Assembly (NCBI GenBank): GCA_020831895.1
Contig: JAFIFS010000009.1
Location: forward strand, 1 to 41,647
Direction: 5' to 3'
DNA length: 41,647 bases
Origin: Chromatiales bacterium
GTDB lineage: Bacteria > Pseudomonadota > Gammaproteobacteria > Steroidobacterales > GCA-2729495
The translations under genes were made by a program, and so were the position numbers. Shown in pieces: positions 36,902 to 41,647 of the stretch (position 1 is the stretch's first letter; every line of letters begins with the position of its first letter). Below the pieces are notes generated by a model. It did not search any database. It saw only the letters and a program-made list of their open reading frames with translations, and was not told where the DNA came from.

Positions 36902-38023
36902 TCAGGACAGGATGCGCGCCAGCGCATCGGCCACGCGATCGACTTCCTCGTCGAGCAGCTCCGGATACATGGGCAGCGACAGGCAGCGGGCAGCGGTGTC
37001 CTCGGCTACCGGCAGTCCAGCTTCCGGCGCGTGGTGCCTGAACGCCGGCTGCAGGTGGATCGGCTGCCGGTAGTGCAGCGCACTGCCGATGCCCTCGGAC
37101 GCCAGCGCTGCAGCGACCGCGTCCCGGTCATCGAGCAGTATCGTGTAGTGATGATAGATATGGCTGCGGCCGGGCGCCGCGACCGGCTGGCGCAGCGGAA
37201 GGCCAGCAAGACGCGTGTCATAGCGAGCCGCGATCTCGCGGCGGCGCAAGTTCCAGCGGGCGATATGCCTGAGCTTCACCCGGAGCACGGCAGCCTGCAG
37301 TCCGTCCAGCCGGCTGTTGTAACCGACGTCCACGTATTCAAGCGGCGCACCGACGCCGTGATTGGCCAGCCGGCGCAGCCGGGCAGCCAGCTCGTCGGAC
37401 TGGGTCACGACCAGCCCGCCATCGCCGCAGGCACCAAGGTTCTTTGTCGGGTAGAAGCTGAACGCAGCTGCCGTGCCGATGGCCCCGGTCATCCTGCCCT
37501 CGATATCGGCGCCGAAAGACTGTGCACAGTCCTCGATGAGCGCAAGCCCATGGGCGGCGGCGATCTCGCCGAGGCGGTCCATCGCGGCCGGCTGCCCGAA
37601 CAGGTGCACGGGCAGGATCGCGCGTGTGGCGGGCGTGATGGCTGCGGCGACGGCCTGAGGGTCTATGTTGAAGGTCGCTGCGTCGATGTCTGCGAACACT
37701 GGCGTCGCGCCCGTATGGCAGATGACGCTGGCTGTTGCGACGAAACTGAACGGCGTCGTGATCACCTCGTCGCCCGGCCCGATGCCGGCAGCCCGCAGAG
37801 CCAGCTGCAGGGCGTCCGTGCCGGAGTTGACACCGATCGCATGCCTTGTCCCCAGTACCGCTGACACCTCCTGCTCCAGTGCCTGAACCTCCGACCCGCC
37901 AATGAAGGCGGTGTCGTCCAGTATGCGAGTCATCACGGCCAGCAGCTCGTCCCGCAGGGGGCGATGCTGGCGTCCCAGGTCGATCATGGGTATCGGCGCA
38001 GGCCGGCGTTCAGCAGCGTTCAA
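36902..38023 (-). CDS. DegT/DnrJ/EryC1/StrS sugar aminotransferase (GnnB- or WbpE-like)
   Basis: A 373-residue PLP-dependent aminotransferase of sugar nucleotides. It has IDLGRQHRPLRDEL at the start, the GVNSGTDALQLALRAAGIGPGDEVITTPFSFVAT region, DCAQSFGA, the PLP lysine K194 in SFYPTKNLGACGDGGLVV and YNSRLDGLQAAVLRVKL. The start is TTG at 38021-38023, preceded by GGAGA eight bases away; an internal ATG at 37987 lacks such a site. It overlaps the oxidoreductase gene upstream by 14 bases. That pairing matches GnnA/GnnB (3-amino sugar for lipid A) and WbpB/WbpE (3-amino uronic sugar for O-antigen), so it probably transfers an amino group to a 3-keto sugar nucleotide. Confidence 0.9.
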   Translation of the reverse strand: MNAAERRPAPIPMIDLGRQHRPLRDELLAVMTRILDDTAFIGGSEVQALEQEVSAVLGTRHAIGVNSGTDALQLALRAAGIGPGDEVITTPFSFVATASVICHTGATPVFADIDAATFNIDPQAVAAAITPATRAILPVHLFGQPAAMDRLGEIAAAHGLALIEDCAQSFGADIEGRMTGAIGTAAAFSFYPTKNLGACGDGGLVVTQSDELAARLRRLANHGVGAPLEYVDVGYNSRLDGLQAAVLRVKLRHIARWNLRRREIAARYDTRLAGLPLRQPVAAPGRSHIYHHYTILLDDRDAVAAALASEGIGSALHYRQPIHLQPAFRHHAPEAGLPVAEDTAARCLSLPMYPELLDEEVDRVADALARILS

Positions 38024-38972
38024 GCAGTTCTCCTATCCTGGCGGCTACAGCCAGGGCACGGCGGCCGCTCACTCCCGATGCGAATGGTTCGCGTCCCTCC
38101 CGGATGCAGCGCGCAAAGTGCTCCGCCTGCGCTGCCAGGGCGTCGCCGGACTCGAAGCTGTGCTCCTCGCTCTCGATCATCGGGATGCCGGGCGCCATCT
38201 CGCCCTGGCCGCGGCTGTGGCGGCTGGCCACCCGGTTGCGCAGGTCGATCGAAAGGTAGCTGTCCGGCAGGAACATGCGAAGCTTGCGCTCCACCTTCAG
38301 GCTGACGCGGCTGGCAGTCACGTTCGCGACGCAGCCGTTGCTGAACGCGAGTCGCGCGTTAGCGATGTCGATATCGCTGGTCAGTACCGGGGTGCCAACC
38401 GCATCGACCCGCTCGACGTCGGCATTGACGAGATCCAGGATCAGGTCGATGTCGTGGATCATCAGGTCGAGGACCACGCTGACGTCGTTCGCGCGCGGAG
38501 AGAAAGGTGCGAGCCGTGTTGCCTCGATGAAACGCGGCTGCCCGCGTCCGACGTCCAGTGCCAGCAGCGCCGGGTTGAAGCGCTCCAGATGGCCGACCTG
38601 GAGCACCAGCCCTTGCGCCGCGGCCAGCGCTATCAGCTGGTCAGCCTCGGCCACGGTGACGGTGATCGGCTTCTCGAGGAGCACATGGGTGCTTGCCTCG
38701 AGGAAATCCCGGGCAACCCCGAAGTGCAGCGAGGTCGGGACCGCGATACTGACGGCATCGACCTGGCCGAGCAGTTCGCGGTGATCGGACAGGCTGCGCG
38801 TGCCGCATTCCGCCGCAACCGCCTGGGCAGTTGCGGGATCGGCATCCACGACGGCGACCAGCTTCCAGTCGGGCGAAGCGGCAAACTTGCTGGCATGCAG
38901 GCGCCCCATGTAGCCGCTGCCGATGACGGCGCAGCGCAAGGGTTCCGGGCCAGGGCTGGCAGTTGCGTTCAT
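38010..38972 (-). CDS. Gfo/Idh/MocA sugar-nucleotide oxidoreductase (GnnA- or WbpB-like)
   Basis: A 320-residue NAD(P)-dependent oxidoreductase. The Rossmann motif AVIGSGYMGRLHASKFA is at 15-31, followed by AVPTSLHFGVARDFLEAS, the catalytic-lysine motif VLLEKPITVTVAEAD, the QVGHLERFNPALLALD segment and DLMIHDIDLILDLV, where the His is the usual catalytic partner. The GHLERFNP and MIHDIDL strings resemble UDP-GlcNAc 3-dehydrogenases of the GnnA group. With the overlapping aminotransferase it would oxidise C3 of a UDP-amino sugar and then aminate it. The ATG at 38972 has AGGA upstream; an in-frame extension to 39023 is not conserved-looking. Confidence 0.88.
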   Translation of the reverse strand: MNATASPGPEPLRCAVIGSGYMGRLHASKFAASPDWKLVAVVDADPATAQAVAAECGTRSLSDHRELLGQVDAVSIAVPTSLHFGVARDFLEASTHVLLEKPITVTVAEADQLIALAAAQGLVLQVGHLERFNPALLALDVGRGQPRFIEATRLAPFSPRANDVSVVLDLMIHDIDLILDLVNADVERVDAVGTPVLTSDIDIANARLAFSNGCVANVTASRVSLKVERKLRMFLPDSYLSIDLRNRVASRHSRGQGEMAPGIPMIESEEHSFESGDALAAQAEHFARCIREGREPFASGVSGRRALAVAARIGELLERC

Positions 38973-39074
38973 CTGTACTCGATTCCTGGGGCTTGCGGAC
39001 TCACTGAAGACTAGTATGCCCATAACGCGCCGTGCGGGCTAACGGGAGGTTAGACTGGAGCGCATCCATTCCGT

Positions 39075-40304
39075 ACGAGCGACTGGCCACAAGCCCTGGA
39101 CCTGACCCGAACAACCCGTGGCCGCCGCGGCCTGTATGCGCTGCTCTACCTGAGCGAGGGTGCGCCGATCGGCTTCATCTGGTGGGCCGTGCCGACACTG
39201 CTGCGCGAGCAGGGCGTGCCCGTTGCCACCATTGCGACGCTGACCTCGGTCATCATCCTGCCCTGGGCCTTCAAGTTTCTCTGGGCACCCCTGGTGGACG
39301 TGATGCGCGGGCCACGCTGGGGCCACCGTGCGTGGATAGTGGTCGCCCAGCTGCTGATGGGCCTTACGCTGCTGCCGCTGGCGTTCCTCGACTGGGCTGC
39401 CACGCTGCCGCTGCTCTTCCTGCTGCTCGTCGTGCATGCGTTTGCCGCCGCCACCCAGGATGTCGCCATCGACGCATGGGCGATCAGCGTGACACCCCCC
39501 GAGGAGAGGGGCTCGATCAACGGCTTCATGCAGCTTGGAATGCTGGTGGGGCGCTGGCTCTTCGGGGCCGGCTTCCTGATGGTTGCCCACTTGGTTGATC
39601 ACACTCTGGCCGTACTCGCGATGGTGGGTACGGTGTGGCTGACGACGCTGGTGGTGCTGTTCGCAGGCGATGTGGACGACTATGCGGGCGCGGGCAGCAT
39701 TCGCACGCGGCTACGGCAGTTTCTCACGACGCTGCGCGTCGCGTTCAGCCGGCAGTCGACGTGGCTCGGTTTGCTGCTGGCGCTGACGGCTTTCGCCGGT
39801 TTCAAGGCGGTTGGCGATATCGCCGGCCCGTTCCTCGTGGACCGCAGCTTCAGCGAGGGTTCCATCGGCCTGTTCTTCACGATGGCCCTGTTGGCGATGA
39901 TCGGCGGGTCCCTGGCCGGAGGATGGTCCGCGGACCGCTTCGGCAAGCGGCGCACTGTGGCTGCCCTCGTGCCGCTCACCGCCGCGGTAGTCCTGCTGAC
40001 CAGCCTGCTGGACGTCCTGGAGCCGGGTGGCTCCATGGTGATTGCCGGCCTCCTCGCGGTCTACCTGTGTGCTGGCCTGCTGACTGCGTCCGCCTATGCG
40101 CTGTTCATGCAGCTGACCGATCCGAGGCTTGGCGCGACCCAGTTTTCGGCTTACATGGGCGCGATCAACGCCGGCGAGGCCTGGGCCGGCTTTACCGCGG
40201 GGCAGCTGGCGGGGCGTCTCGACTACCCTCTGGCGTTCACGGTAGTCGCGCTGCTGTCGCTGGCTGCGCTGCTGGTCACGGCCCGACTGAGGTCGCAGGC
40301 CTGA
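39075..40304 (+). CDS. MFS transporter (AmpG-like) without a canonical start codon in place
   Basis: About 409 residues and some 12 membrane helices of the AmpG/acetyl-CoA-transporter branch of the major facilitator superfamily. It shows LYALLYLSEGAPIGFIWWAVPTLLREQG (first helix), ILPWAFKFLWAPLVDVMRGPRWGHR (the MFS loop 2-3 region), DVAIDAWAISVTPPEERGSINGFMQ and SAYMGAINAGEAWAGF. The substrate is unknown; muropeptides are one option. The frame is open from 39054, but the first ATG/GTG/TTG is GTG at 39189, which would delete the first helix. Coding character clearly extends upstream (SDWPQALDLTRT...), with ACG at 39075 where ATG would be natural. The start given is inferred. Confidence 0.75.
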   Translation, partial: TSDWPQALDLTRTTRGRRGLYALLYLSEGAPIGFIWWAVPTLLREQGVPVATIATLTSVIILPWAFKFLWAPLVDVMRGPRWGHRAWIVVAQLLMGLTLLPLAFLDWAATLPLLFLLLVVHAFAAATQDVAIDAWAISVTPPEERGSINGFMQLGMLVGRWLFGAGFLMVAHLVDHTLAVLAMVGTVWLTTLVVLFAGDVDDYAGAGSIRTRLRQFLTTLRVAFSRQSTWLGLLLALTAFAGFKAVGDIAGPFLVDRSFSEGSIGLFFTMALLAMIGGSLAGGWSADRFGKRRTVAALVPLTAAVVLLTSLLDVLEPGGSMVIAGLLAVYLCAGLLTASAYALFMQLTDPRLGATQFSAYMGAINAGEAWAGFTAGQLAGRLDYPLAFTVVALLSLAALLVTARLRSQA

Positions 40305-40376
40305 TCCTGCGCACATTGCCGGAACCGATATCCGCATCGTGACGAAATTCGGTGTGAGGTCATTGCAGGACGAAGC

Positions 40377-41063
40377 ATGCAGCAACCCGGCACTACACGA
40401 GACCGTGCGCTGGTCATCGGCGCCTCCGGCGGTATCGGTGGCGCGCTGGCTTCGGCGCTGGAGCGTCGCGGGCATGAGGTGCGGCGGCTGTCCCGCACAG
40501 GTGACGGGCTGGACCTGCTGGATGAGCCCAGCATAGAGCAGGCAGCCAGAGGACTGCCGGGCGAGTTCCGGCTGATCCTCGTGGCTACGGGCGCGTTGAC
40601 GATTGCCGGGCGCGGGCCCGAAAAGACGATCATGGAACTGTCGCAGGAGAGCATGCAGGACCAGCTGCTGCTCAACGCCGTCGGGCCGGCCCTGGTGTTC
40701 AAGCACTTTCATCACCTGCTTCCGCGAAGGGGGCGCAGCGTGCTGGCTGTGCTTTCGGCGCGGGTCGGCTCCATCGGCGACAACCGTCTGGGTGGCTGGA
40801 TCTCCTACCGCACGGCGAAGGCTGCGCTGAACCAGGTGGTACGCACGACGGCAATAGAGCTTGCCCGCATCCGGCGCGATGCCATCTGCGTCGCCCTTCA
40901 CCCCGGGACCGTGGCCACCGCGCTCAGCCAGCCGTGGCTGGGCCGACATGCGGCGGTGTCCCCGCAGGAGTCGGCGCAGCACCTCATCGAAGTGATCGAT
41001 CAGCTCGAGCGCGGCGACAGCGGGGGCTTCTTCGCCTGGGATGGCCAGCCGATTTGTTGGTGA
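40377..41063 (+). CDS. Short-chain dehydrogenase/reductase
   Basis: A 228-residue classical SDR. It has the cofactor glycine motif VIGASGGIGG (13-22), an Arg-rich second strand (RRLSRTGDG) suggesting NADP, N100 in LLLNAVGP, the Ser in VLSARVGS and the active-site YRTAK (Y144, K148). The proline-glycine segment is LHPGTVATALSQPW. It resembles the CsgA-like/YciK-like short SDRs often found in gammaproteobacteria; the substrate is unknown. The ATG at 40377 has AGGA nearby. It follows the MFS gene by 72 bases in the same direction. Confidence 0.9.
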   Translation: MQQPGTTRDRALVIGASGGIGGALASALERRGHEVRRLSRTGDGLDLLDEPSIEQAARGLPGEFRLILVATGALTIAGRGPEKTIMELSQESMQDQLLLNAVGPALVFKHFHHLLPRRGRSVLAVLSARVGSIGDNRLGGWISYRTAKAALNQVVRTTAIELARIRRDAICVALHPGTVATALSQPWLGRHAAVSPQESAQHLIEVIDQLERGDSGGFFAWDGQPICW

Positions 41064-41329
41064 GTCCTTTGCCGCTGTGGCTTGATTGAAGCCCCCGTCC
41101 TGCCGAAGGGCCGTCCAGTTGCAGGAAGCGGTAATACTGCGCGCGATCTGGTCTCGCAGCGCAAGGAAATTCTCCGGGCCTGCTCAGTCATCATCCTCGG
41201 GACCCGCCCCGCGGCCCCGACATCGGCCGCTGCGGAAAAATTTTCTCCGCGCTTGTTGTCGTGGATGGCCGGCCCCTATGATCACCGCCGGAAGCGCTGT
41301 CGAACCCGGCGCGCAGATACGAGGGGAAA
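41064..41329 (+). other. Intergenic region with inverted repeats
   Basis: 266 bases without a gene. It holds a small hairpin just after the SDR stop (GGCTT 41079-41083 with AAGCC 41089-41093, no T tract). A near-perfect dyad GCGGAAAAATTTTCTCCGC lies at 41232-41250, with a single mismatched pair. A likely promoter for the last gene follows at 41253-41282. I saw no RNA gene or mobile element. Confidence 0.5.
41253..41282 (+). promoter_or_regulatory. Sigma-70-type promoter of the last gene
   Basis: TTGTTG (41253-41258) and TATGAT (41277-41282) are 18 bases apart, with 4/6 and 5/6 matches to consensus. The predicted start near 41289 leaves a leader of about 40 bases before the ATG at 41330. The dyad at 41232-41250 lies immediately upstream of the -35 and could be an operator. 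Confidence 0.45.
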
Positions 41330-41647
41330 ATGATGTCGAGACCGGTTCTGATGATTGGCCTGGCGGCGCTTGTGCCCGGGGCCGTGGTGACCATGAATGT
41401 GTATGCGGGGCAGCATGCAGGTGTACCCGATTTCCGTCCTGCTGCGGCGGACGCGCCGGCGTGGGCGCAGAACGAGCTGGCGGCCTACGAGATTCCGAAC
41501 ATCCCCAATGCGGCGGAGGCGTACTTTGCGCCGGACAACCACCACATCATTGCCCAGACGCAGGATCCGCTGGCGGACCGTTCAGAGGGTTCGACCTCTG
41601 CGGCGTTGACGTGGATTTTCACCAAGGACGGTGAGTCGATGTGGCGG
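41330..41647 (+). CDS. Secreted beta-propeller (PD40/TolB-like) protein, 3' end outside window
   Basis: The first 106 codons of a gene running off the window edge. GAGGGG precedes two adjacent ATGs (41330 and 41333). Residues 1-25 look like a signal peptide (MSRPVLMIGLAALVPGAVVTMNVYA). The mature part contains IPNIPNAAEAYFAPDNHHIIAQTQ and ends ALTWIFTKDGESMWR. This 'S/N-x-AEAYF.PD..HI' wording is typical of a TolB-like WD40 (PD40) repeat. With only the first repeat visible, the call is tentative and total length is unknown. Confidence 0.6.
   Translation, partial: MMSRPVLMIGLAALVPGAVVTMNVYAGQHAGVPDFRPAAADAPAWAQNELAAYEIPNIPNAAEAYFAPDNHHIIAQTQDPLADRSEGSTSAALTWIFTKDGESMWR

Noticed and set aside
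39032-39598. A 188-codon plus-strand open frame starting with GTG near the MFS gene
   Set aside because: It is the +2 frame of the transporter; its sequence has no membrane or domain character after the overlap. It was considered as a frameshift partner, but no slip site is visible.

Overview
The window is about 41.6 kb of high-G+C DNA (roughly two thirds G+C by eye), densely packed with chromosomal genes. The housekeeping set points to a gammaproteobacterium. It includes 4.5S RNA-dnaX-ybaB-recR, rsgA next to orn, ppsA divergent from its regulator, a DUF1249/YqiB gene, prc, rimO and ppc. PEP-CTERM proteins and a glutaryl-CoA dehydrogenase suggest an environmental, probably aquatic or soil, lineage. 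I cannot name the genus. There is no phage, plasmid, IS or CRISPR signal, and I saw no tRNA or rRNA gene.

Layout. (1) 1-3.5 kb: two exported PEP-CTERM sorting-signal proteins, divergently oriented with a DUF1330 protein between them, then a secreted charged-repeat protein. Both PEP-CTERM genes have a -24/-12 (sigma-54) promoter with the invariant GG-N10-GC. Both also share an upstream element reading GTCG-N6-TTTACA toward the gene, which looks like a co-regulated pair. (2) 3.5-8.7 kb: 4.5S RNA, dnaX, ybaB, recR, then rsgA, orn, a MAPEG-family membrane protein and a small membrane-anchored coiled-coil protein without a normal start codon. (3) 8.7-17.8 kb: ppsA and its bifunctional kinase/phosphorylase, phosphoglucomutase, YqiB-like protein, an unrecognised coiled-coil protein, tail-specific protease and a small membrane protein. 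(4) 18.0-24.6 kb: a host-attachment-type protein overlapping rimO, which overlaps a P-type ATPase gene, then a methyltransferase and a CopC-CopD copper protein. (5) 24.6-31.5 kb, all minus strand: glutaryl-CoA dehydrogenase, a Tat-exported nitrilase-fold protein whose catalytic Cys and Lys positions are Ser and Arg, a retropepsin-like protease, then otsB, GH15 glucosidase/trehalase and otsA. (6) 31.6-41.6 kb: ppc, a tandem Hsp20 pair behind a heat-shock-type promoter, a PQQ sugar dehydrogenase, a small membrane protein, a sugar 3-oxidoreductase/aminotransferase pair (GnnA/GnnB- or WbpB/WbpE-like), an MFS transporter without a canonical start, an SDR, and the start of a secreted beta-propeller-type protein cut by the window edge.

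Functional links. ppsA, its regulator and ppc manage the PEP/pyruvate/oxaloacetate node. pgm, otsA, otsB and the GH15 enzyme link glucose phosphates to trehalose. The sugar oxidoreductase/aminotransferase pair probably makes a 3-amino sugar nucleotide for the envelope. The most interesting signals are the shared sigma-54/upstream-element architecture of the PEP-CTERM genes, the exported nitrilase-like protein lacking its catalytic cysteine, and two genes whose coding sequence extends upstream of any ATG/GTG/TTG.
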